A stretch of DNA of 64,000 nt from Halorussus gelatinilyticus (GTDB lineage Archaea > Halobacteriota > Halobacteria > Halobacteriales > Haladaptataceae), in NCBI RefSeq assembly GCF_023238445.1, contig NZ_CP096658.1, positions 868,001 through 932,000 on the forward strand, given 5' to 3'. Positions 25,793-35,144 of this stretch are shown here, piece by piece. A program made the translations under genes and the position numbers. The notes under the pieces are model-generated. The model was not told the origin of the DNA. It saw only the letters and a list, made by a program, of their open reading frames with translations, and made no database searches. Positions within the stretch are counted from its first letter, which is position 1, and every line of letters starts with the position of its first letter.

Positions 25793-28700
25793 GTGAGCCT
25801 CTCGCGGCGCGACTTCATCCGCGGTGCCGGGACGGGAGCCGTCGGCGCGCTCCTGACCAGCGGTTGGGGCGCGACCCAGAGCGTCGACCCCGTGACCGAC
25901 GTGAAGAACCCGCTGAAGTCGTATCCGAATCGGGACTGGGAGCAGGTCTATCACGACATCTACGCCTACGACGGGGTGGACTGGACGGTCTGTCACCCCA
26001 ACTGCACCCAGTCGTGCGCCCTGAACTTCTACATGAAGAACGGGATTCCGATTCGGGCCGAACAGGTGTACCACAACGAGGAACCGAGCGTCGGTCCCTC
26101 CGGCTACGAGGACGCGAACGTCAGCCAGAACTGGAACCCCCGCGGGTGCATGAAGGGGCTGACGCTCCACCGCCGGACGTTCGAGCCGAGTCGCATCAAG
26201 TACCCGATGGTCCGGAAGGGCTGGTCGCCCGACGACCCGAACCCCGAAGGTCGAGGGGAAGACGAGTTCGAGCGCGTCTCGTGGGACGAGGCGGTGGACC
26301 TCATCGCCGAGAAGATGGCGAGTCTGGACGACAACAAGCGGTTCCACATCTTCAACGCCATCAAGGCCGACGGTCTCATCACCCGCCACGGCGCGGGCCG
26401 ACGCCTCGCCTCCATCTTCGGCGGCTGCGAGTGGACCGAGTACGACTGGTACGCCGACCTGCCGCCGGGCCACGTCATCACGACGGGCTACCAGACCAGC
26501 GACTCGGACGCCAGCGCGTGGCGGAAGGGCGACTACACCATCATCCAGGGCAAGAACCTCATCCACAACAAGCTCGCGGACAACCACTGGTTGCAGGAGT
26601 CCCGCGAGCGCGAGGGCAAGATGGTCGGCATCTACCCCGACTACTCGCCGACCGTCCAGAAGTGCGACCGGTGGCTCCCCATCCGGCCCGGTTCCGACCC
26701 GGCGATTCCGCTCGGGTTCGCCCACGTCATCGTCCGGGACGAGCTGTACGACGCCGACTTCATGCGGAAGTTCACCAGCCTCCCACTGCTGGTGCGCTCG
26801 GACGACGACAAGTACCTCCGCGCCCACGAGGTATTCTCCGACCGCGAACCGCCCGCCGAGGGCGACGAACACGACTGGGGCGACTTCGTGGTGTTGGACC
26901 GGAACGGGAACCCGAAAGCTGTCACCCGCGAGCAGGTCGGCGACGAGATGCCCGTCACGCCCAAGCTGGAGGCCGACACCGAAGTCTCGCTGGCCGACGG
27001 CGGGTCGGTCTCGGTCCGGACCGACTTCGCGCGCCAGAAGCGGAACGTGATGGAGAACTACTCGCCCAAGCAGGTCGAGGAGATAACCACGGTTCCGGCC
27101 GACGCCATCGAGAAGACCGCCAAGGAGTTCGCGGCTGCCGAGAAGGGTCAGTGGTTCACCGGCGAGGGCATCAACCACTGGTTCCACGGCAACTCGGAGC
27201 TCCAGCGCTCCATCTTCTTCGTCCAGTCGATGCTGGGCAACGTCGGCGACGCCGGGAAGGGCTACTACAACTACTCGGGCCAGTACAAAATCGAGTTGCT
27301 CGACGGCTACCCCCACTACGTCAACCCCGACGGCAACTCGGCCCACGGGATGTATCCGGGGTACGCCTTCGCGTTCTTCGGCGGCGAGCAGTTGGATCCC
27401 CACGAGATTCGGGGCGACTTCGACCGGGAGATGGACCTCGTGCCCCAAGGCGACGCCGACGAGCCGGTGATGCCGAAGGGCGCGAAGTCGTACACGATGT
27501 CCAAGCCCACGATTCTGTGGACGATGAACTGCAACCTCCTGAACCAGACCAAACATCAGGAGCACGTCGTCAACAACTTCACGAAGCACCCGGACACGAG
27601 CAACGAACTGTTCGTCGTCTCGGACATGCACATGACGTACTCGGCCCAGCACGCCGACATCGTGCTTCCCTGTCCGTCGTGGCTCGAATGCGACTACCCC
27701 GACATCACGGTCGGCCCGGAGAACCCCTTCATCACGATGGACTCCGGGGTGATGGACCCCATCTACGACACGAAGCAGGACGGCGAGGTGCTGGCGATGG
27801 TCGCCGAGAAGTTGGACGAGAAGATTCCGCCCGAGGAGCGCAACGTCGATTCGTACCGGTCGTACTTCTCGGAGTTCCTCGACGACGACGGCGACGTGCG
27901 CAAGTACATCCAAGAGACGCTCGACGCGGGCATCACGACTCAGGACATCGACGTGAAGGACCTCGAAGACGGTCCCGAGCGCCTGAGCCTCAAGACGTAC
28001 CCGCGCATCCCGTTCTACTCCCAGATTCACGACGACCGGCCGTTCTACACCAAGACCGGCCGGATGGAGTTCCACAAGGAGGAAGACCGGTTCATCGACC
28101 TCGGGCGCGACGACTTGGACCACATCGAGAGCGTCGAGGGGACGCCCTACGGCGTAAACCAGAAGTGGCCCGAGGCGGGCGAGGAGGAGAACCCCCTCTA
28201 CCACGACGAGGGCTACCAGTTCTACTACAACACGCCCCACAGCAAGTACCGGACTCACTCCTCGTGGGGGATGACCGACTGGAACCTCATCTGGGCGTCG
28301 CGGGACTTCGGTTCGACCAGCGCCGACCCGGAGGGCACCGAGCGACTGATTGACGACTTCTCGTTCCCCGAGGCCGAGGGCGAGACCAGCGACGCGCCGC
28401 CGCTCGGCGAGGCGTTCGTCGAGATACACCCGAGCGACGCCGAGCAGATCGGCGTGGAGAACGGCGACTACGTGCGAATCAAGGGCAAGCGCGGGGGCAC
28501 CGTCGTCCGCGCGATGTTGAGCGAGCGCCAGCGCCCCGGCAAGGCGGGCGACATGGGCCAGCTCACCCTCTGGCACGGCTGGTGGCCCCAGCACTTCCCC
28601 GACGACGAGGAGAAGGGCGACGACGAGGTGAAGGGGTTCAACACGACGACGAACATCTGGCTCGACCCCGGCCAGGAGACCGACGAACTCGTCCACAAGG

Positions 28701-28996
28701 CGGTGTTCGGCGACCCGAACGTCTCCGAGAAGGTGGGCGAGGACATCGCGTGGCACGGCGCGGAACTCGAACACGGCTACGAGGAGACCGTCTGGGCACC
28801 GACCGGGGTGAACCGCGACGACCTCGTGACCGTCGAGAAGTACCAAGAGGCCGACTGGTGGCCCGGCGACGCTCGGAAGGACGAACTCGTCTCCGACTAC
28901 ATCGGCGGGTCGCTCCAGTCGAAGGGCGGCGGTAGCGGGACGACGACGGGCGGCAGTGGGACGACCAGTAGCACGACGACGCGAGGTGACGACTGA
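25793..28996 (+). CDS. narG: Respiratory nitrate reductase catalytic subunit (external type)
   Basis: NarG reduces nitrate to nitrite at a Mo-bis-MGD centre. The 1067-residue precursor has a Tat signal (SLSRRDFIRGAGTGAVGALL), so the active site faces outward, as in other archaeal Nar enzymes. The N-terminal Fe-S motif is VCHPNCTQSC with a later Cys in NPRGCMKG. The cofactor domains follow, and the C-terminus is a Gly/Ser/Thr-rich tail. The GTG at 25793 is preceded by a purine-rich gggaggtgg; the only nearby ATG (25749) is out of frame. It overlaps narH by one base. Confidence 0.95.
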   Translation: MSLSRRDFIRGAGTGAVGALLTSGWGATQSVDPVTDVKNPLKSYPNRDWEQVYHDIYAYDGVDWTVCHPNCTQSCALNFYMKNGIPIRAEQVYHNEEPSVGPSGYEDANVSQNWNPRGCMKGLTLHRRTFEPSRIKYPMVRKGWSPDDPNPEGRGEDEFERVSWDEAVDLIAEKMASLDDNKRFHIFNAIKADGLITRHGAGRRLASIFGGCEWTEYDWYADLPPGHVITTGYQTSDSDASAWRKGDYTIIQGKNLIHNKLADNHWLQESREREGKMVGIYPDYSPTVQKCDRWLPIRPGSDPAIPLGFAHVIVRDELYDADFMRKFTSLPLLVRSDDDKYLRAHEVFSDREPPAEGDEHDWGDFVVLDRNGNPKAVTREQVGDEMPVTPKLEADTEVSLADGGSVSVRTDFARQKRNVMENYSPKQVEEITTVPADAIEKTAKEFAAAEKGQWFTGEGINHWFHGNSELQRSIFFVQSMLGNVGDAGKGYYNYSGQYKIELLDGYPHYVNPDGNSAHGMYPGYAFAFFGGEQLDPHEIRGDFDREMDLVPQGDADEPVMPKGAKSYTMSKPTILWTMNCNLLNQTKHQEHVVNNFTKHPDTSNELFVVSDMHMTYSAQHADIVLPCPSWLECDYPDITVGPENPFITMDSGVMDPIYDTKQDGEVLAMVAEKLDEKIPPEERNVDSYRSYFSEFLDDDGDVRKYIQETLDAGITTQDIDVKDLEDGPERLSLKTYPRIPFYSQIHDDRPFYTKTGRMEFHKEEDRFIDLGRDDLDHIESVEGTPYGVNQKWPEAGEEENPLYHDEGYQFYYNTPHSKYRTHSSWGMTDWNLIWASRDFGSTSADPEGTERLIDDFSFPEAEGETSDAPPLGEAFVEIHPSDAEQIGVENGDYVRIKGKRGGTVVRAMLSERQRPGKAGDMGQLTLWHGWWPQHFPDDEEKGDDEVKGFNTTTNIWLDPGQETDELVHKAVFGDPNVSEKVGEDIAWHGAELEHGYEETVWAPTGVNRDDLVTVEKYQEADWWPGDARKDELVSDYIGGSLQSKGGGSGTTTGGSGTTSSTTTRGDD

Positions 28997-30177
28997 TGCC
29001 AGAAGTGTACAATCCGCAACTCGGCCGGAAGCAGAGCTACCCCTACGAGCATCGCCAGGAGGAGCGCGACTGGCACTGGGGGATGGTCATCAACACGAAC
29101 CGGTGTATCAACTGCAACACCTGCTCGTTCGCCTGCAAGTCCACGTGGACCAGCGGGAAGGGCGAGGAGTACATGTGGTGGATGAACGTCGAGACCGAAC
29201 CCTACGGGGGTTACCCGATGGGGTGGGACATGCGCCTGCTCGACGACTTGGGTCCCGAGGAGACCATCTTCGAGGCCGCCGAGCAGGGCGAGAAGGTCAA
29301 GGGGTACGTCGCCCAGAAGGAGGAGTGGGAGTATCCCGCCTTGGGCGACGACTCGGTTCACGGCGAGTACCCCGAGGACGAGGTGGTCGAGTCCGACCCC
29401 GAGAAGGGCAAGTATCACGACATCTGGCAGTTCTACCTGCCGCGCCTCTGCAACCACTGCAAGAACCCGGCCTGCCTCGCGGCCTGTCCCCGGAAGGCCA
29501 TCTACAAGCGCTCGGAGGACGGCATCGTCCTGCTCGACCAGGAGCGGTGCCGGGGCTACCGCAAGTGCGTGAAGGCGTGTCCGTACCACAAGCCGATGTA
29601 CAACCCCGAGACCGGGGTTTCGGAGAAGCCGGTCGGCTGTTTCCCCCGCATCGAGGAGGGCAACGTCCCGCGGTGCGTGAGCAGTTGCATCGGGAAGACC
29701 CGACTCCACGGCAACATCAACCGGGGTCCGAACTCCGGCCATCCGAACGGCAAGAAGTCGGCGGCGAAGGGCCGGAGTCCCGTCAACTACCTCGCCCAGT
29801 CCGACGAGAAGGTCGCGCTCCCGCTCTACCCGCAGTTCGGGACGCGCCCGCAGGTGTTCTACATGCCGCCGTACCACGTCCCGCCGGAGTTCCTGACCCA
29901 GATGTTCACGCCGAACACCGACCAGAAGCGCAACGACTGGCCGGGTAGCACCTACGAGGAGTCGGTCAAGATCATCCAGAAGCGCGTCCGGAACCCGAGC
30001 CACCACCTGCTCGGGGTCCTCCAGTTGTTCGGCGCGACGACCCGGCTCATCGAGACGTACACCGTCAAGGAGAACAAGGTGAAGGGCTGGGACCGGAAGG
30101 GGAACAAAGTCGTGGACATGCCCATCGAGGAGGACCTCGAAGTCCGCGAGGGCGAGAAGTGGACCAACCAACCGTGA
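28996..30177 (+). CDS. narH: Nitrate reductase iron-sulfur subunit
   Basis: NarH passes electrons from the haem subunit to NarG through four Fe-S clusters. The 393-residue protein has four Cys groups: CINCNTCSFAC, CNHCKNPACLAAC, CRGYRKCVKACP and a final set around CFPRIEEGNVPRCVSSC. It has no signal of its own and is probably exported with NarG through the Tat pathway. Its ATG overlaps the narG stop (ATGA). Length is shorter than bacterial NarH (about 510) and close to that of DMSO-reductase-family subunits of the archaeal and chlorate/perchlorate type. Confidence 0.95.
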   Translation: MPEVYNPQLGRKQSYPYEHRQEERDWHWGMVINTNRCINCNTCSFACKSTWTSGKGEEYMWWMNVETEPYGGYPMGWDMRLLDDLGPEETIFEAAEQGEKVKGYVAQKEEWEYPALGDDSVHGEYPEDEVVESDPEKGKYHDIWQFYLPRLCNHCKNPACLAACPRKAIYKRSEDGIVLLDQERCRGYRKCVKACPYHKPMYNPETGVSEKPVGCFPRIEEGNVPRCVSSCIGKTRLHGNINRGPNSGHPNGKKSAAKGRSPVNYLAQSDEKVALPLYPQFGTRPQVFYMPPYHVPPEFLTQMFTPNTDQKRNDWPGSTYEESVKIIQKRVRNPSHHLLGVLQLFGATTRLIETYTVKENKVKGWDRKGNKVVDMPIEEDLEVREGEKWTNQP

Positions 30178-30186
30178 GGTGACAGC

Positions 30187-30978
30187 ATGGACGACACACC
30201 ACACAGCGACGCGACCGCAGACGGCCGGGAGGTACCCCCTGCAGAGCGCCACGCGGCCCGCTCGGCGCTCTACAGCGCCGCGGCCGGGGTCTTCTGCTAC
30301 CCCGACGACGACCTCGTCGCGGACCTGACCCACGAGGGGACCGCCGAGGGACTGCGCGAGGCCGGGCGGAAACTCGACCTCGAAGCGGAGGTCGAGACCC
30401 TCGTCGGCGCGCTCGGCGAGACGACCCGCGACGACCTCGAATCGGCGTACAACGACCTGTTCGGCCTGCCGGGTGCCGACGGGAGCTACCCCGTGGTCCC
30501 CTACGAAGCCGAGTACACGGTCGGCGACGAGGTGGGCCGCCAACAGCGCCGCATCGCGACCGTCGTGGGACTCCTCGAAGCGTTCGGCGTCGAACCCGCC
30601 GACCGGTTCGACGAGCGCCAAGACCACGTCGTCGTGGAACTCGAACTGGTGCAGGTGCTGGCGGCGCGGCGAGCGGTCGCCCGCGAGGAGGGCGACGACG
30701 ACACCGCGGCCAACCTCGAACGCGCCGAGGCGATGGTACTCGAGGAACACCTCGGGGACTTCGTGCCCGCGTTCGCCCACGAGGTCCGTGAGTCCACGCC
30801 CGACCCGAGCGAGGTCCTCGGAGCCGACGAAGACGACGCCGACCGGCGCGAGGCGGCCGCCGCGGTCTACCGCGCGGCCGCCGACCTCGCGGAGAGCGTC
30901 GTCACCCGCGACGTGGCGACCCACCCCGAACCCGACGTGGACTTCGACGCCGCCTCGGAGGTGAAGAGCCGTGCTTGA
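30187..30978 (+). CDS. narJ: TorD/NarJ-family chaperone
   Basis: NarJ/TorD proteins bind the NarG signal and apoprotein until cofactor is inserted. The 263-residue helical protein has the family segments ALYSAAAGVFCYPDDDLV, LESAYNDLFGLPGADGSYPVVPYEAEYT and HLGDFVPAFAHEV. The acidic C-terminus is longer than in bacterial TorD. It follows narH by 9 nt and overlaps the next gene by 8 nt, placing it firmly in the nar operon. The assignment as NarJ rather than another TorD rests on this context. Confidence 0.85.
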   Translation: MDDTPHSDATADGREVPPAERHAARSALYSAAAGVFCYPDDDLVADLTHEGTAEGLREAGRKLDLEAEVETLVGALGETTRDDLESAYNDLFGLPGADGSYPVVPYEAEYTVGDEVGRQQRRIATVVGLLEAFGVEPADRFDERQDHVVVELELVQVLAARRAVAREEGDDDTAANLERAEAMVLEEHLGDFVPAFAHEVRESTPDPSEVLGADEDDADRREAAAAVYRAAADLAESVVTRDVATHPEPDVDFDAASEVKSRA

Positions 30979-31978
30979 CGAGGACGCCGCGCGGCGCGCG
31001 ACGATAGTCACCGTGGTCGTCGTGGTCGCGCTCGTCGCCGCCCAGTCCGCGGTCACGGCCGCGGTCACGGGCGGGAGCCAACCCGCGATGGCCGTCGAGT
31101 CGGTGCCGAGCGACCCCGCCGCCGCGACGTGGCAGGACGCGCCGACCCGGACCGTCTCGCTGTCGAAACAGCAGATGGCCCCGCCGTTCGGCGGCGGGAG
31201 TACCGACGAGGTGGACGTCCAGACGGTCCACAACGAGACCCACACCGCGTTCCGGTTGACGTGGCAGGACCCGACCCGCGACGCGAACATCCGCGCGCCG
31301 GAGAACTACAGCGACGCCGCCGCGGTGATGCTCCGGACCGGCGACAAGCCGCCCATCACGATGGGCGCGGCCGGGAAGCCCGTGGACATCTGGTACTGGC
31401 GCGCGAGCTGGCAGTTCGAGAACCGGTCGGCGTTCGGCCAGATGTACACCTACCCGCACCCGAACAACGAGACGATGCCGGGGCGGGCCGCCGGAAACCC
31501 GCTCTCGAAGCCCCAGTACGAGCAGTTCGCGCAGAACTACTACGCGAAGGGGTACGGCTCGCTGAGCCACGCGCCCCGCCAGAACGTCCACGCGACCGCC
31601 GAGTACGAGGACGGCCAGTGGTCGGTCGTCTTCACCCGGAAGCACGACACCAAAGGCGAGTTCGACGCGTCGTTCTCCGGGTCCGAGCCGGTGTATCTGG
31701 CGTTCGCAGTCTGGAACGGGAGCGCCGACGAGGTGAACGGCCAGAAGTCCATCACGCTCCAGTTCACCAAGCTCGACACCCAGAAGTGGGCGATGAGCGA
31801 CGCCAGCACCGGCGGGAGCGACTCGGGGAGCGGCCAGTCGGCCGGCGGGTCGTCCGGGACGAGTTCCGGGCAGTCGAGCGGGCCGTGGATAGTTCACTCG
31901 GTGAGCAACTGGGTCGTCGGTCTCGTGGCGACGACCCTGCTGACGTGGACGGTCGTCTACTGGAGGTCCAGAGAATGA
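30971..31978 (+). CDS. Ethylbenzene-dehydrogenase-related haem b subunit
   Basis: The 335-residue protein matches the haem-b gamma subunits of ethylbenzene dehydrogenase, dimethylsulfide dehydrogenase and chlorate reductase. It has an N-terminal signal anchor (residues 10-31), then the beta-sandwich domain with TAFRLTWQDPTRD, DIWYWRASWQ and AVWNGSADEVNGQKSI. A Ser/Gly-rich linker and a C-terminal membrane helix (about 308-328) follow. It would receive electrons from a quinol-cytochrome system or halocyanin and pass them to NarH. It takes the place of NarI in this operon. The start is GTG. Confidence 0.87.
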   Translation: MLDEDAARRATIVTVVVVVALVAAQSAVTAAVTGGSQPAMAVESVPSDPAAATWQDAPTRTVSLSKQQMAPPFGGGSTDEVDVQTVHNETHTAFRLTWQDPTRDANIRAPENYSDAAAVMLRTGDKPPITMGAAGKPVDIWYWRASWQFENRSAFGQMYTYPHPNNETMPGRAAGNPLSKPQYEQFAQNYYAKGYGSLSHAPRQNVHATAEYEDGQWSVVFTRKHDTKGEFDASFSGSEPVYLAFAVWNGSADEVNGQKSITLQFTKLDTQKWAMSDASTGGSDSGSGQSAGGSSGTSSGQSSGPWIVHSVSNWVVGLVATTLLTWTVVYWRSRE

Positions 31979-33030
31979 GCAACGAGTACAAGAACCGGAG
32001 CGCCCGCGCTCGCTCGCCACTTCGCGGTAGCGAAGCGACCGAGGAGGACGGAGCGGACGGCGAGGGCGACGACGAGGCCTCGCTCCGGAGTCTGCTCGAC
32101 TCGCCCTGCGAGTACGAGCGCCGGGACGCCGCGCTCGCGCTCGTGGACGAGGCCGAGTCGGAGGGCCTCGACGCGGAGACCGCGCGGGCGCTGGCGGACC
32201 GACTCGCCGTGGACGACAGCGCGGACGTGCGCCAGTTCGCGGTCGAGGCGCTCGGCGTCGCGGGTCCCGGTACGCCCGCGGACGTCGAGACCGCGGTCCG
32301 GGGCGCGCTCGACGACGGCGACGAGTGGGTCCGCGCGGAGGCCGTGGTCGCGCTCTCGCGGGTCGCACCCGACGCCGACCCCATCGCCGACGCGCTCGAC
32401 GACGACAGCGGGTGGGTCCGCCGGAACGCGGTCATCGCGCTCGGCAAGACCGAGCGGGCGACCTTCGAGGACCTGACCGACCGCATCAAGAACGACGCCC
32501 ATCCCGCGGTCCGGGAGTACGCCGCGCGCTACCTCGGCGAGTGCGCCGAGCGCGACGACTCGTACGAGGCGGACGCGGTCCGCCTGCTGGCGGCGGTGCT
32601 GGCCCGCGACCCCGAGGCGTTCGTCCGGGCGAAGGCCGCCGAGGCGCTCGGGGGGCTCGCCACCGACCGGGCCGAGCAGGCGCTCGAAACCCACGGCATC
32701 ACCGACCGGAGCGACGACGTGAAGCGAACCGCCAAGCGCGCGCTGGCGTCGGCCCGCGGCGTGGACCCCGACCAACTGGACGTGGAGATAGACGACGGAC
32801 CGCCCGGCGGCGGGCCGCAGACGCCCGGCGAGACGCCGGGCGGACCGGGGCCGGGTGGCGGTCCCGGCGGTGGACCGAATAGCGGTCCCGGAAGCGGACC
32901 GAACGGCGGGACGGGCCGACCGGGACCCGGTAGCGGCCCCGAAGGAGGACCGAGCGGTGGCCCCGGACGACGGCCGCCCGAACCGGGAGAGACGCCCGGA
33001 AGAAGCCCCGAAGACGCGAACGAGAGGTGA
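31975..33030 (+). CDS. HEAT-repeat protein with Gly/Pro-rich tail
   Basis: The 351-residue protein has an acidic N-terminus, then about six HEAT/PBS-lyase-like repeats (residues 45-255; examples are SADVRQFAVEALGVAG, GWVRRNAVIALGK, AFVRAKAAEALGGLA). A disordered tail of about 90 residues is built from GGP/PG repeats. No signal or membrane segment is seen. Such repeats usually bind proteins or cofactors, so an assembly role for the nitrate reductase is plausible. The ATG overlaps the previous stop (ATGA). Confidence 0.82.
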   Translation: MSNEYKNRSARARSPLRGSEATEEDGADGEGDDEASLRSLLDSPCEYERRDAALALVDEAESEGLDAETARALADRLAVDDSADVRQFAVEALGVAGPGTPADVETAVRGALDDGDEWVRAEAVVALSRVAPDADPIADALDDDSGWVRRNAVIALGKTERATFEDLTDRIKNDAHPAVREYAARYLGECAERDDSYEADAVRLLAAVLARDPEAFVRAKAAEALGGLATDRAEQALETHGITDRSDDVKRTAKRALASARGVDPDQLDVEIDDGPPGGGPQTPGETPGGPGPGGGPGGGPNSGPGSGPNGGTGRPGPGSGPEGGPSGGPGRRPPEPGETPGRSPEDANER

Positions 33031-33036
33031 ACTACG

Positions 33037-33618
33037 ATGTCCAAGACCGACCCCGAGAGCGGAGGCACAGAGAACGAATCGGTGGGAGTGTCCATCCCCG
33101 ACGACCACGTCGGCGCGTTCGTCGCCGAGGTGTTCGAGGACGTGGAGCGCGACACGACGTGGGAGCAGGTCGTCTCGGCGCTGGTCGCCGAGGAAGCCCG
33201 CGAGGAGTGGAACGAGTTGTCTGCGCGCGAGCAGATCGCCGCGGTCCTCTCGACCGCGGCGGACTACGACGAGCGCGCGGCCGACCGCCTCGCCGGAATT
33301 CCGACCGACCGGGGCAAGCCCACGCCCGAAATCCGCGAGGAGTACGACGAGGCGATGCGGTGTCGCCGGAACGCCGACCAGTTCCGCGACGGCGTGGCCG
33401 CGGCCTACGCCGAGGGCGTGGTCGGCGACGACGAACTGGTCGCCGCGGTCGAGGAGGGCGAGTTCGACGCGGGCGTCGTCGCCGAGCGCGAGGACGAACT
33501 CGACCGGGTGGCCAACGCCTTCGACTTCGACTACCGGCCCTACGGCGGGACGCTGATGCACGACGAGGACGGCGAATCGGACGAGGAGAACCCGCTGGAA
33601 GACTTCGAGGCGTGGTAA
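33037..33618 (+). CDS. Unknown protein encoded in the nar operon
   Basis: This 193-residue, acidic, mainly helical soluble protein has a conserved-looking Arg/Cys segment (EAMRCRRNADQFRDGVAAAYAEGVV) and ends in DFDYRPYGGTLMHDEDGESDEENPLEDFEAW. It has no signal, metal motif or recognised domain. It lies 6 nt after the HEAT-repeat gene and 1 nt before the Mrp-fusion gene, so it is co-transcribed and probably helps make or regulate the nitrate reductase. I do not recognise its family. Confidence 0.78.
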   Translation: MSKTDPESGGTENESVGVSIPDDHVGAFVAEVFEDVERDTTWEQVVSALVAEEAREEWNELSAREQIAAVLSTAADYDERAADRLAGIPTDRGKPTPEIREEYDEAMRCRRNADQFRDGVAAAYAEGVVGDDELVAAVEEGEFDAGVVAEREDELDRVANAFDFDYRPYGGTLMHDEDGESDEENPLEDFEAW

Positions 33619-33619
33619 C

Positions 33620-35104
33620 ATGAGCGACACCGAGACGCCGGACGGCGAGGTTTCGGACGAAGCGACTCCGAACGAGGCGATTCCGGACAGCGAGGTTTCG
33701 GCGCGGGTCGAGGACGCGATAGCGAGCGTCGAGGACCCCGACTTCGGCGCGAGCGTGCTGGACGCCGGACTCGTGACCGACGTGGCCGTCGCCGACGGCG
33801 CGGCGACGATTACGGTGGACCTCGCGGGCGCGGACCCCGAGGCCGCCGAGGACGTGACCGAGGCGATGCGACGCGAGGCGTTCGAGGTGCCGGGCGTCGA
33901 GACGGTTCGAGTCGAGGGCGAGACGCCCGACTCCGGCGGGGTGCGCGGTGGCGGAGCGCATGGTGGCGGCGCACGCGGCGACGCGGCGGGGTCCGGTGGA
34001 GCAGGGTCCGGCGCGGCGGGGTCGCACGACCACGGCGGCGCACACGACGCCGGCGCGCACGGTGGCGGTGGCGGCCTCGCGCTCCCCGAAATCGACCACG
34101 TAATCGCGGTCGGGAGCGCGAAAGGCGGCGTCGGCAAGACCACCGTGGCGACCCACCTCGCTCGCGCGCTGGCCGACGAGTACGACGTGGGGTTGTTCGA
34201 CGCGGACATCCACGGCCCGAACGTGCCCGAGATGGTCGGCGTCGAGGGGCCGGTCGAGGCCACCGACGACGGGCGGGCCGCTCCCGCCGACGCGGACGGG
34301 ATGCAGGTGATGAGCGTCGGCCTGGTAGCCGACGACGCGCCGCTGGCGTGGCGGGGCGCGATGGCCCACGACGCGCTGACCGAACTGCTCGAAGACACCG
34401 CGTGGACCGACCGGGACGTGCTGGTCGTGGACCTGCCGCCGGGGACCGGCGACGTGGTGTTGACGATGCTGCAGGAGGTGCCGGTCGCGGGGTCGGTGCT
34501 GGTGACGACGCCGTTCCCGACCAGCCTCTCCGACACGGGGCGGAGCGCCGCGCTGCTGGAGGAGAACGGCGTCCCGGTCGTCGGCGCGGCGGTGAACATG
34601 CGCGGGTTCACCTGCGAGAACTGCGGGCACGACCACGACCTCTACGGCGGCGGCGAGAGCGGTCCCGAGGAGGAACTCGGCGTGGAGGTGCTGGCCGAAC
34701 TTCCCTTCGACCGCGGGTTGCAGAACCCCGGCGAACCCGGCGAGGGCGAGCGTTCGGACGCCGAGCGACCCGACGCCGCGACTCCCGACCCCGTCGCCGA
34801 CCTCGCGCAGTCGGTCGGCGAGTTCGTGGAGAGCGACGACTCCGGGCCGGTCTCGGTGCCCGACTCGGCGCTCGACGTGCGGGGACTCCCGCCGCGCATC
34901 CGCCACGAGCAAGTCGGCGAGGAGTTCGCGGCGTTGGCCCCCGGCGAGGAGTTCTACGTCGTGAACGACCACGACCCATCGCCGCTGGCCCAGATGCTCG
35001 CCGGGGAGTTCGCCGAGGAGTCGGCCGACGAGGCGTTCGAGACCTGCGAGGTCCACCGCCGCGCGCCGGACGAGTGGGTGCTGGAACTCCAGCGAGCGGT
35101 CTGA
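33620..35104 (+). CDS. DUF59-Mrp/NBP35 ATPase-DUF2249 fusion (Fe-S carrier type)
   Basis: The 494-residue, three-domain protein has a DUF59/MIP18-like N-terminus (about residues 22-105), then a His/Gly-rich linker (about 110-150) and a P-loop ATPase of the Mrp/ApbC family. The P-loop GSAKGGVGKT is at 165-174, with the FDADIHGPNVP switch and the Fe-S-bridging pair C332/C335. The last 80 residues form a DUF2249 domain (LDVRGLPPRIRHEQVGEEF onward). Mrp proteins carry and insert [4Fe-4S] clusters; at the end of the nar operon the likely client is NarGH. The DUF2249 fusion ties that domain to cluster delivery. Confidence 0.9.
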   Translation: MSDTETPDGEVSDEATPNEAIPDSEVSARVEDAIASVEDPDFGASVLDAGLVTDVAVADGAATITVDLAGADPEAAEDVTEAMRREAFEVPGVETVRVEGETPDSGGVRGGGAHGGGARGDAAGSGGAGSGAAGSHDHGGAHDAGAHGGGGGLALPEIDHVIAVGSAKGGVGKTTVATHLARALADEYDVGLFDADIHGPNVPEMVGVEGPVEATDDGRAAPADADGMQVMSVGLVADDAPLAWRGAMAHDALTELLEDTAWTDRDVLVVDLPPGTGDVVLTMLQEVPVAGSVLVTTPFPTSLSDTGRSAALLEENGVPVVGAAVNMRGFTCENCGHDHDLYGGGESGPEEELGVEVLAELPFDRGLQNPGEPGEGERSDAERPDAATPDPVADLAQSVGEFVESDDSGPVSVPDSALDVRGLPPRIRHEQVGEEFAALAPGEEFYVVNDHDPSPLAQMLAGEFAEESADEAFETCEVHRRAPDEWVLELQRAV

Positions 35105-35144
35105 GAGTGTCGAGCAGAAGAGAACCTCGCCGCGTCGTCCGCTC

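Noticed and set aside
24671-28846. A 1391-codon open frame antisense to narG and its divergent neighbours
   Set aside because: It is complementary to well-identified genes; high-GC third positions keep the opposite strand free of stops. The translation has no recognisable domain.
32800-33020. Repetitive GC-rich DNA at the end of the HEAT-repeat gene
   Set aside because: The repeats are codon-phased GGP/PG units of the protein tail rather than a separate DNA element.
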